A stretch of 23,784 nt of DNA, taken from contig JAAMXP010003488.1 in assembly GCA_019693395.1 (NCBI GenBank), positions 1-23,784 on the forward strand, given 5' to 3'. Origin of the DNA: Ettlia oleoabundans. Its lineage: Eukaryota > Chlorophyta > Chlorophyceae > Chlamydomonadales. A model generated the notes under the pieces. That model saw nothing but the letters and a program-made list of their open reading frames with translations. It made no database searches and was not told where the DNA came from. Shown here one piece after another: positions 1-9,643 of the stretch (within the stretch, counting starts at the first letter, position 1; each line of letters starts with the position of its first letter). Both the position numbers and the translations under genes were made by a program.

Positions 1-23
1 CCCCTGGGATGGCTTTCACCCAC

Positions 24-3000
24 CCGCATTGTCCATGTAGAGCACGTTCTTCACATCCTCAAACGCCTCCTCGTCCTCAGTACCCAGAGCAGCAATTCCC
101 AGACCCAGGCATGCACCGTGCTGAATCACCTGCAATGAGAGCAGTGGCAAACAGTGGAAGATAAGCAGTTGTATTGAGCCAAGGCGAGTCCCCCTCTCAC
201 CTTCCACGACCCTAATGCTCAAAACACCCCAGCAAACCCAGCACAGCCCTGCAGACTGCCTGCCCATCACCACCGCCATGGTCTTTCTTGGCTGCCCACC
301 TCGTGCTGTGTGGCACGCAGGGAGTCAAGCAGGAACTGGCGCACGCCTGAGCCGTGGCTGGTGTGGATGAGGCCCAAGGCATACAGAGCGCCACCCTCTG
401 CGGCAGCGGGGGAAGGGATGGGTTCGTGGATGTGGGTACGAACAGCATGTGAGGACACAGGGGGGGACCTGAGTTGCATCGGGCGGCTAAAAGCGGATGA
501 CATATGGCGGACCTACAGCCAAACGGCATCCCTCCGGCTGACCAAACGGGTGAGACTTGCTCAACCAGTCATCCTCAGCTTGCCAGCAGTCAGAACACCA
601 CCCCCCACCAGCCCACCTGAGTAAGGGCTTGGTGTCGAGCCGCCGGGTGCTGAGGGCAGGTAGGGGGCCATGATGGTGCGGCTCTTGTCCACGTTGCCGC
701 GGTGGATTACGCCCAGGCCTGCAACCGGGCGGGCATAGGTAGGCATTGCTGGGGAGCGTGGAGGAATGTCAAGTAGGAAAAGCCCCCAACCTCCTACCAG
801 CGCTGCGAGGCCTGAGGGCTGCTATGCTGTCGCCATGCCCCAATCCGGCACTCACACCTCGGGTCGACAGCACCCTCCCCAACATAAGCAACACAAGCAC
901 AAACCCACCCAGCCAGTCAGCCAGCCAACCCCGCAGCACAGCCAACAGGTACATGCACACCGACACTCACCGGCTGTTGCTGAGAACTTGGCCCAGTTGG
1001 TTGCCTTCTTCAGCCAGTCCAAATTCTCACGCAGGAAAGCATCCACCGTGGTGCCGCAGTGCATGAGGGAGTTGGCAAACACGGTGGCGCCATGGCACAC
1101 GCTGCACGGCCATGTGGTTGATGCAGGAACGGGAGGATGTCGAACTTGTATTGGTTGTGCAGCGGTTAGCTGTCAGCCGTCAGCAAGCACCTCATGGACA
1201 GCTGCAGTAGCGTGCGATACCACACTTGGTGCTCTTCCCACTCAGGTTCAGCCCCCATAGAATCAGCTGAAGCAACAGCCATAGCCAACCGCCAGGGCCA
1301 GGAGCGATTGCCAGCTTTGCCAGATCATGCCCCTGCCAGACATCCTGAGCGTTGTTCCCCCATGCAGCAACTGTTGGCTACTGAGCCCACCTATTCCGGG
1401 GCTCCACAGTTCCCTTGATGTTCTTCAATATCTGGAGGTCGGCATGGTTGTGGCGTGCCAAGAATTGCCGCTCCAGCTCAATGGGAACTGCACCACTCAT
1501 CACCGTCTGCGACAACAGCAGGGGGCCACAAAACAATGCAGGCATGAGAAGGTGGAACATGGAACAGGTGGGAATGCAGTGCCGCAAGTCTGGCAGGCAC
1601 ATGAGCAGCACAACTGATGCCGTATAAAAGTGCCAGCTACTGGTGGGCTTGCCTTGAAAAGCGCTAGGCGCTTGGCAAACGGTGAGCTGTCGTCTGCAGC
1701 AGGAGCTGCTGTGTCAGCCGCCGCTTGATCTGTTTCCATGCTATCCGCCCCCTCGGCGCTAGGAGGCGCAGCCGGCGCTGCCTCGCCCGCTGCAGGTGCG
1801 GCACTGCTTAAGGCCAGCTGGTCAAGCTTGGCGTTCACCTGCATGCAGCGGCAGTGTCAGGCAGCCAGCACCGCCAGAAAGCAATATGTCAGGAGCCGGA
1901 GCGCCAGCCAGTCATGCGGCTGTGCAACACTACCAACCCTAAGGCCTTGCCATTTTGTTGCCAGCTTTGACGCTCTCAAGCCGGTACTCGCCTTTGAATC
2001 TTAGCCGACCAACCAGCCAGTCTAGGGCGGACACAACTCACGCAGCCCAGTGCACATCTGGAAGAGCACAGCCTCGCATTGCCCGCGCCGGGCCCCCTCC
2101 CCGCCCTGCGGCCCCCCCCCCCCCCACACACACACACACCATACCCCCACCACCACCACACCGCGCGCGCGGGCGCGCACACACACCAACCACGCGCACA
2201 TACCTTGAGCATGAATGCCTGCAGCTCTGCATCCACCAGGTCAAACGCAATCTGGTAGGCCAGCAGTGCCTCATCATCACTTCCCCTGCACAGAGACCAG
2301 CAGTGGCAGGCACTGTCAGGCTCAACAGCTGCAAAATGACAGGAGTTGCATATGAACAGCGAGAAGCCAGCTGAAGCAGCACAAACAGCAGGGGTGTCAA
2401 GACAACTGTCAGATGGCCTACCAGATTGCGGATGCTGCAAATGCAAGTTTGGTTTTGCTGCTACAGTGTTTTCCACTGCTTGCCCCCCACCATGCCTGTC
2501 CACCGCATGCACAGGTGCACCCACCCCAGCAGGCGGAACAGGATGTTGGCCACCTCTTCCGCGTCATCCAGGAACATGAGGCATTGGCAGATGGCGGAGT
2601 AGTCAGGGGATGCCACACCCTCATACAAGCGCACCACCAGGCGCAGCACCTGTGCAAGCGCATGGTGCCATAAGGCAACGGTTAGAACTCTCCAGTTGGA
2701 GCACGAACTTGTGCATGGCATAGCGACATCCACATGCAGGGTATAACAGCTGTGCACCTGATTGCGGAAGTTACGGCTGACCACCAGTTTCTGGCTGACT
2801 TCCAGCGCATACTTGAGTGTCCTAACCGCATCTGCGACAGCAGGAAGGCAAGGGGCCCAGGGCGGTGGTGCATGTGCAAGTTGGGGTTCTGCCCAACTGC
2901 CCTCTTGATAGCAAGGAGATTACATTCATACAAATTTGTCCAAAACGACCAGCTAATTCACTACAGCAGAAGTTGTGCAGTGTCGGCTGTCAAGGGCGGG

Positions 3001-4073
3001 TTACCAGGGCTGGAAGTGATGGCTCGTTCCAGCTGGTCCAAGCGGCGGGCCTCCAGCGCGATGCCCACAGCCTGCTCAAACTGCCCATCCACATAGCACC
3101 TGTTGGACGCCACCAGCAAGCAACAACAATCAGTACAGCAAGAATCTTGGACCAGGCAAGCTTGGCAACCATAGCCAGCCACCAGGGACATGCTGCAAAT
3201 GCCAGGCAGGCAGCAGCGACAAGAGCAGCCGACACATTGCAGCATGCGCAGCATGTTTATTGCGATAGACCAGCTTACCTCTCAAATAACCGCTCTACAA
3301 TGGCTACCATGCGAGTGTCCATGCGGGCTTCCCCGCCCTCAGCCTCTTTCACACGCTGCTCGATGTACGTGTCAATACAGCGGGCTGTGGCAGGACGGAG
3401 GCATCCCAACCAAGCAAGGACACAGAAACCCATCAATGACACATATGATACGTCGCGTTCAAGATTCAGGCTCACATGACCGCTGTTACAAAATCGGTGA
3501 CTGCTATGCCAGGTCAAGGCAGGCACGACGGTACTCCTACTGATCTTCCGCACACTGCCACTCACCTAAAATGGTTTGCACATACTCAGAGCTGCTGTTT
3601 ACATCAAAAAGGCTGCCAGCTCCCAGAGCATAAACCAGTGCATCGTCCAAATCTCCCAGGTGGTAGAACACCTAACAGACAGTAGCAGAGAAGCACCTTG
3701 TGGGCGGTAATGTGAACATGCCCCATGTTAGACAAGGGTGGGTGGCGAAAGCGACCCACAACTGCCTGGGCCCGCTGGGCTGGGAGCCTGTGCCGACCAC
3801 CACAGGAAGCAACATGCACTTCAACATGCGTTCTAAACGTTTCATCAGGGTCTGAAGCCCCCCGATCATCACCTTGGAGGCCACCAGGGCTGCCAGCTCG
3901 CGGTGGCTAAAATCCTCGTCCTCATACAGAGCTTCAATGGCCGCAATAGAGCTCGATATTTGGAACCAAAAGTCGTGCACGCTTCTGTCCAGCTGCTGCA
4001 GGGCGTAGAGCTTCAGACTGTCCTCGTCCTCGTCCAGCAGCGCCAGCACGTGGGCCGCACTTGTGGCGGCCAT
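24..4073 (-). CDS. RPN2: 26S proteasome regulatory subunit RPN2 (PSMD1), N-terminal half, 3' partial
   Basis: Scaffold subunit of the proteasome 19S base, in cytosol and nucleus. Exons on the minus strand: 4073-3873, 3671-3566, 3384-3279, 3099-3005, 2831-2758, 2649-2525, 2285-2204, 1838-1653, 1506-1391, 1101-971, 718-617, 397-300, 129-24. Joined they give about 509 residues of a family about 1000 long; the rest lies beyond the left edge. Family-specific stretches seen: [18 protein letters not shown] near the start, [65 protein letters not shown], a low-complexity Ala/Pro/acidic linker with DSMETDQ (within residues 264-325), [37 protein letters not shown], and the first PC-repeat-like motifs [12 protein letters not shown] and [18 protein letters not shown] 4073 is chosen because it aligns with the family N-terminus; an in-frame ATG at 4094 would add seven residues. 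Intron 8 (1652-1507) has a GC donor. Divergent from the PsbP gene. Confidence 0.95.
1507..1652 (-). other. GC-AG intron 8 of RPN2
   Basis: Exon 8 ends CAAG and the intron begins GCAAGC, a strong GC-donor context; the acceptor is GTCGCAG. Splicing here gives LALFK joined to TVMSG, which matches the plant Rpn2 spacing residue for residue. A GT donor 12 bases downstream keeps frame but adds four residues not in the family. Confidence 0.8.
2112..2190. repeat. simple-sequence tract in RPN2 intron 7
   Basis: On the plus strand a run of 14 C (2112-2125) is followed by an AC repeat to about 2138, CCA triplets, a CG-alternating stretch (about 2162-2178) and a second short AC repeat. It lies wholly inside the intron 1839-2203, the longest intron in the window at 365 bases. 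Likely length-polymorphic; no gene is seen in it. Confidence 0.9.
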
Positions 4074-4467
4074 TGCTGGCGCCGGTTGGAGCACGCTTGC
4101 TGCCGCAATGGTGCCTGGCTTTGTGTGATCGGTCGCTCCGCGAGCCCTGACTTCCGCAGGACCTGTCGTGCCAGCAAGAGCGGGCCTGTTTCAGTGCGAT
4201 CTGCAGGTTGCTGACAGCGAGACTTGCGTCTTGGCCATCAGCACTACAGCAGCACTACAGCTCTGGTTCTTCCAGTGAGGGCAACACCATTTCGGCATTC
4301 TACCAACATTATGGGCTTGCAAATGATCAGCACCAGCACAGGCGCGGCACTACGGCAGGCAAGCTTTGGCCTCGCACCCCCACTTCGCAGCTGCCGTATG
4401 TTTGTCTGTCCGCCTGGTGTAATGTTTAGGAACAGGCGTCAGTTTGCTAACATGCCGATCTTCACGA
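4074..4467. promoter_or_regulatory. divergent intergenic region RPN2 / PsbP-domain gene
   Basis: About 394 bases separate the two divergent start codons, so it must hold both 5' leaders and both promoters. An in-frame TAA at 4420 precedes the PsbP ATG with no other ATG between. I see no clear TATA box or other named element, and no convincing coding exon. Confidence 0.5.
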
Positions 4468-5958
4468 ATGCAGGCCAGCGCCCAGAGCTGCCACCATCCT
4501 CCGTTGGCTGCAGCGCCACGTGCAAGGCAGCGAGTCCGGCAGCCACGTTGTTCCTCGCAATTACAGCCTCGAGACAACTGCTACAACACACACGAATGCC
4601 TGGTTGATCTCACACGTCGACAAGCACTGCTTGGAGGCCTGCTACTGGCGAGCAGTGCAGTCAGCAGCGTCACTCCAGCCAGCAGTCTAGCATCAGCACA
4701 GCCCGTGGAAGATGCACCATCCGACGGCAGAACAGGCGAGGATTTGGTGGCTTTCTCCAACCCCTCAGAAGGATATAGCCTGCTGTGCCCAAAGAGCTGG
4801 GAACAGGTGGGGTCATCCCAAGCAGCCTGTTGTACCTGGGCCTCTTGGCAAGCATTTGTCAGCGACCCAAGAAACAAAGGCACCATTCGTTCAATCTTCA
4901 CGTGCCTCATATGTTGCCATGCGTTAAATATGCTGATGGCTTCCATCATGCCAACATTCCTCCCATGCAAGAATACCTCAGCTGCATCCTTGCCGGTGCA
5001 GGTTGACAAACCAGGCGCTGCCAGCCTGTTCCGTGACCCTGCCAAGAAAAGCACCAATGTGGGTGTAACTGTGCTGCCTGTCATGATTGCTTCTTTGGAG
5101 CAGTTTGGGGACCTTCAATTGGTAGGGGAGAGGCTACTCAATGCAGGTTTGTGCCACCCTGTAGGGAAGTGGCAGCCAAACAAGGGATCCCTAAGAAAGG
5201 AATCCCTAATCGGGATCATGCCTATCCAGCAACTAGTCGTACGCAATCAAACGTCTGTCATCTGACATCGACAGACCGGGGAGCACGATATGAATAGACA
5301 GTAAGTCTCTCAACCCTGCTGATAGTTACCTCACTTTGCCTGCTCTTGCCCTACGTGACCGCTCACAGAACGGGCCAAGGAGAGCACGCTGAGCGTGTCC
5401 ATGGTGACGCAAAGCACTCGCAGCAGCGGTGGGGCTGCTACATATGACTTTGAGTATGAACTGGAAAGCACACGAGGAAGGAAGCGGATCCTGTCCACCG
5501 GTGGGTGCGGCGCTGGTTGCTGGGCTGGACCTGCTAGGGTGTTCGAAGCGGCATGCTGACACGTCCCGGAGGTGTAGGGTGTTTGTAAATAGAGGGGTGT
5601 GCCAGCCACGTTGACTTGAGAACCTGTTGCACTTGGGAAAATGCCAGATCACCCTGTCTGTTGCCTCTCCACACTGTTGCCCTTGCCAACTTTTTACCGA
5701 GTTGGGGCTTCACACCTGCTAAGCTTCCACCTGCCACGGCGCGCTGCTCTGCTGCATGCCAACCCGGAGCCGCCCAGCACCAACCCGTGCCTGTGTCTAC
5801 TGTCTGCTTGCTTTGCAGTGACGATTTCCGGCCGCAAGCTGTACATAGCCAATGGCAACATCACCTGCAGCAAGGAGAGCTGCGCCAACGTTGAGCAGCA
5901 GCTTCCGCTGCTCCGCCGGGTGACGCAATCGCTCACGGTCGGAGACAACGGCCGGTGA
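4468..5958 (+). CDS. thylakoid-lumen PsbP domain-containing protein (PPD family)
   Basis: Exons 4468-4806, 5002-5146, 5369-5500, 5819-5958 give 251 residues. The first 50 residues are rich in Ala, Ser, Arg and Gln like a chloroplast transit peptide. A twin-arginine signal follows (TRRQALLGG, residues 49-57), then a hydrophobic stretch and a probable cleavage site near ASA at 75-77, so import into the thylakoid lumen by the Tat route is predicted. The mature part has the PsbP/Mog1 fold signature: FSNPSEGYSLLCPKSWEQVDKPG, LFRDPAKKSTNVGVTV, SLEQFGDLQLVGERLL, and YDFEYELEST leading to a GRKLYIAN strand. These are hallmarks of PsbP-like proteins, which assist photosystem assembly rather than forming the oxygen-evolving complex. 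The exact PPD subclass is not certain; PPD2-like is possible. A TGTAA signal lies 46 bases after the stop. ATG 4468 is the first in frame after the TAA at 4420. Confidence 0.9.
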
Positions 5959-6604
5959 ACTTCCTGGCGATCAGCATACTTTTTGTTGGATTTTTTGTGT
6001 ACTTGTAAGACCCAGTATTTTACTTTGCAGACAGTAGTAAGAACCTTGTCGCTGCCAGTCTTGGCAGCCCGTCAGCTGACAATGAGCAGATGTCAGTGGT
6101 GCGCAGTAGTGTGCCCGTCCCTTGTTCTGCATGGAATTTGTCCACGTTACGCCTCTGCACAGTAGCAAGTTTGGAGCTACGCACTTGCTGCACTTTTTTG
6201 TTGTTCTGGCAGTTGAAGACAAAGCATCGCAAAGCATAAAAAAGTTTATTCAAAATTTTAATTTGCGTTTCCAGATCAGGTGATCTCACGTCTTGTGAGT
6301 TGAAAGCAGATATCTGCATCTGTAATACAGGCAGAAGTCAGGCAGGGTTGAGCCACATGTTGATGTTGCGTGTGCCGGTTTAATGTTGATGGAGTGCAGT
6401 GACCTTTGAGGTGGACATCACCTGAAAAGGTGATTGAAGCAACAATCGTACCATAAATCGATAACATTTGTAGCATAAATAAATAGACAATGCCACGGTG
6501 CAGAGGCAATGGAGGATGATGAGCAGCCTGATGAACCTAATTTAAGCAGCACTGATCTGGTTAGAATGGCGTTTGCTGACTGCAGGCGTTCTTGGATCTG
6601 CACG
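5959..6604. other. convergent 3' intergenic region, no gene seen
   Basis: About 646 bases between the stops of the PsbP gene and the monooxygenase gene, visibly more AT-rich than the flanking exons. It should hold both 3' UTRs. Plus-strand TGTAA occurs at 6004 and 6321. I found no minus-strand TGTAA for the monooxygenase; an AATAAA-like GAATAAAC is readable on the minus strand near 6243-6250. No coding exon is recognised. Confidence 0.6.
6004..6008 (+). terminator. TGTAA poly(A) signal of the PsbP-domain gene
   Basis: Plus-strand TGTAA, 46 bases downstream of the TGA at 5956-5958. This pentamer is the usual green-algal polyadenylation signal. The distance is short but plausible. Confidence 0.6.
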
Positions 6605-9081
6605 TCAGCTTAATGCAGTGGCGGGCTTGAGTGGCTCAAATGTACGATTGAGGAAGCCCTTGCCAATATTTACATCCAGCTCTGTAGTGGTCGCTGTGCC
6701 AGCCGCAAACTCCTTAAACAACTGCAGGGCGAGAGGCGGGGAGGCAGGTTGTTGCTCGGCTTGGGTGAATAAGAACGCACACGTTGCTGCATGGAAAACC
6801 CGCACTCAAGTATTCTGTATGCGTGCAAGGGTGGTGCATGCATGTGCCCCACTGGACGCTGCGCCTCACCTTCACTGACGCCTCTTGTACCGCCGAGGCC
6901 ATGGGCACCCGCACGTCCTGGTACTGCGCAAGCGCCTGGGGTGTGGCACCGTGCTCACCTGCAAAATGTGCAGCTGGACATAACGAAGTTTACCCACCCA
7001 GCAGGCAGCAGCCTCACATCCTTTCCTCCCCTAGCGCCAATGTGTGGCAACGCAAGCAAATAGGGATACATGTAAGTACCAGTGCCTGACTTGTGCAGAG
7101 CTAAAGGGCCCCACCCCCCCCACAAAAAAACCATAAACGAAAATAATGTTTGATGGACGTGCGACACTGCCACCCCCCTGCCTCCTCACCCACGGCCCTG
7201 CCAAGCTCTACAGCGTCCTCCAGCGCCTGGCTGGCGCCCTGGGCTAACAACGGGGTGCCCAGGTGGGCGGCGTCCCCCGCCAATGCCACACGCCCGCGGG
7301 CATATGTCTGCAGTGCAAGGGCTTAATGGCTTGGATGGCATGCAGGCTGACTTTGGCTCCGGAAAAGCATGGCATGAATACATCTGCGTGTAAAGGTGAA
7401 GGAAGCTTTCCATTTGATGCTCCAACCCCCGCACCTGGCATTGGTCGGCCTCCCTGCAGAACTGGCCTGCAAGAAGAGGAAAGGCGAGCGCGCAGCCAAC
7501 GAAGATTATGAAACAATGCTGTGTTGACGTGGAAACTCCCTGATGTTCCTCCACCAAAAGGCAGGGTGCCTCGTCGGGCGATGCAACAGCTTGGAGGGGG
7601 CCAGACCAATGCTCACCATGCTCTGTGACGGCACATGGATCTGTGTTGGCTAGCAAATCCCGCACAACTTCCGGGAACTTCTCAAAGGCTGCCACTGCAC
7701 GGGCCAGGCGCTGTGCTGCTGCATCCCTCGCTTGATGGCTTCCAAGCTCAGTGCTCTGTGCCAGTATGCTGGGATCTGTGTCCTGGATGTATGCACGCCG
7801 GCCGCCCCCTATCAGGTGCAGCTGCTCGGCGGGCCAAGGAGAGAAAGCCTGCCAAGTCAGCGTGCCATCGCCCAGTGTGGTGGTCAGCAGGCTTGTCTGC
7901 CCAGGGCGGCCCCAGGAAACCCAGCCATCTTTCACAAACCAGTCCTGGGGCATGGGCCGCACAGCGCGCCAGATGGCCATGCCTGCATCCGACGTTGGTG
8001 ACAAGCAGATGTGACATAGTTAGGCACCCAGCTTGAAGCCCAGGGACCCAGGGCAGGCAGCTCGGCGCAAGGGTAGTGCACCCTGGTTGATGTGGCCGGA
8101 GAAATGCTGGGTGGCGGGCGATGAGTGGCAGCTGATGGCCCCACCCCGCAAACAGGCCCCCCTGTGCAGTCATGCATCATGGTGAGTCACGCTGGTGTGC
8201 GGTGTGCACCGGCTCCTCACCCAGATAAGTGGGCGGCCCGTCTCCCAGCATCTGCTCCCGCACCAGGCTCTGCCCGCCGTCACAGCCCACCAGCAGCTGT
8301 GCCCGCACGCGCTTGGGCCCCTGGGGTGTGGCCAGCTCCACCTCTACCCCATGCTCTGTCTCAATGTAGCGCACAAAGCGGTAGCCGGTGTGCAGCACGC
8401 CATCTGGCAGTGCCTGCGCCAGCTCGCGTTGCAATGCATGCCAGGGCAGGTTGACCACCGTCCCAATTTCCTTAGCCCGCCCGCTCATGCCACCCTCATC
8501 GCTAGAGAAGACGAGGTTGCCAGAGGCATCAAACCTTCGGCTCTGCACAGGTGCTGTGTGGTGCCGTGCTATCGACTCCCGCAAGGCTGGAGAGATGGCT
8601 TCGAGGGCACGCAGGCCATTTGGTAAAACGCTGCACCAAAGCAATGGGGCCAGCCAGTTGCAGGATAGCGAGGGCAGCACACGAGGCAGGAAGGCAAGTC
8701 TCGGGGCAGCACGGTACAACCAGACAAGCTGACCGACTTCGCACCCAAAAGACGCTCCACGTGGGCGCAAATCGCTCCTCTCAAACACAGCAACCGTAAC
8801 ATCTGGCCTGCAGGCGGCACAGTGGCTTCAATATGCGTCTAAAGTGCGAAGTGAACGCCGCACATCGCCGGCAGCCGTTGAGGCGGTTGTGGCCAGGTGG
8901 GCCGCCGCCCGTTACCGCCACAGGAAATTTGATATGGCGCATTCGTCATTCAATAGTTCACTCAGACTCGCTGTAACAAAGTCCAAAGGGTCAGACGGCG
9001 GCCACACCTCGCCACGCGAACGGCATGGGCCGCGGAGAGACCTCCCGGCCCCCCTCCAACAATGGCAACGTCACACTGCAT
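6605..9081 (-). CDS. FAD-dependent monooxygenase (aromatic hydroxylase / zeaxanthin epoxidase-like superfamily)
   Basis: Exons on the minus strand: 9081-9008, 8807-8745, 8630-8221, 7982-7617, 7466-7435 (32 bases), 7307-7190, 6958-6870, 6721-6605, giving 422 residues. All three FAD fingerprints of class A flavoprotein monooxygenases are present: GGGPGG at 9-14 (dinucleotide fold), the DG motif GCDGGQS at 161-167, and the GD motif GRVALAGDAAH at 320-330. Residues LAQGASQALEDAVELGRAV, after the GD motif, match the FAD-binding helix of the family. The enzyme should use NAD(P)H and O2 to hydroxylate or epoxidise a small molecule; the substrate cannot be read from sequence. Met1 lies only eight residues before GGGPGG and there is no targeting peptide, so a cytosolic location is likely. 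A TGA lies in frame upstream with no other ATG, supporting the start. Same strand as the TyrRS gene but 562 bases from it, so separately transcribed. Confidence 0.88.
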
Positions 9082-9643
9082 TGACTTATGGCGAGTAAAC
9101 AACAACTTTTGGAGCTCAGGTCACCAAGCGACGGCGAAGCAGGGTGCTGAAGCATGACTGATTGTACTGCCGCCTTGACGGTCCGCCATGCCGTTGCTGC
9201 TGGCATGGGGGACCCAAATCTTCTTTATCATTAGCATGCAGTGTTGCTTAAGGAACAGGCGTTGTGAAAATGTCGGATTATGGGCAGGCATACGGCGGTA
9301 ATGGTGCTGGCATGAAATTTTGTTGAAGGGCGAGCTAGAGCGTCGGTAGCCTGACAAGGAATTGAAACAATGCCCACCTGCCGCTGGCATTTTCGCACTT
9401 GTGGACTTATTGTGAGCATAAACATCCACTACTTAAAAATACATGCCCAGATTGTAATGACCAGGATACATTGTTACCATTTGCAGTGATGACTATTCCA
9501 ACATGCAGCAGAAACGACTAGCAGTATGGTCAGGACAATGCTGTCTCCTCCAGGCATGTTGCAACAGCGGGGCAGCTCAGGAAGGTGCTAATGAACTGGA
9601 CATGCAAACTGCGTTGGGATTGACAAGCGCTCCATAGCTCCGC
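9082..9643. other. intergenic region, monooxygenase promoter and TyrRS 3' flank
   Basis: About 562 bases between the monooxygenase ATG (9081) and the TyrRS stop (9644), both on the minus strand. It should contain the TyrRS 3' UTR and the monooxygenase promoter. I see no coding exon and no minus-strand TGTAA; one plus-strand TGTAA occurs near 9453. Confidence 0.5.

Noticed and set aside
7186..8004. 272-codon minus-strand frame read as one unspliced protein
   Set aside because: It contains monooxygenase exon 4 in frame but then runs through intron sequence; the GD motif lies in another frame reached only by splicing through the 32-base exon.
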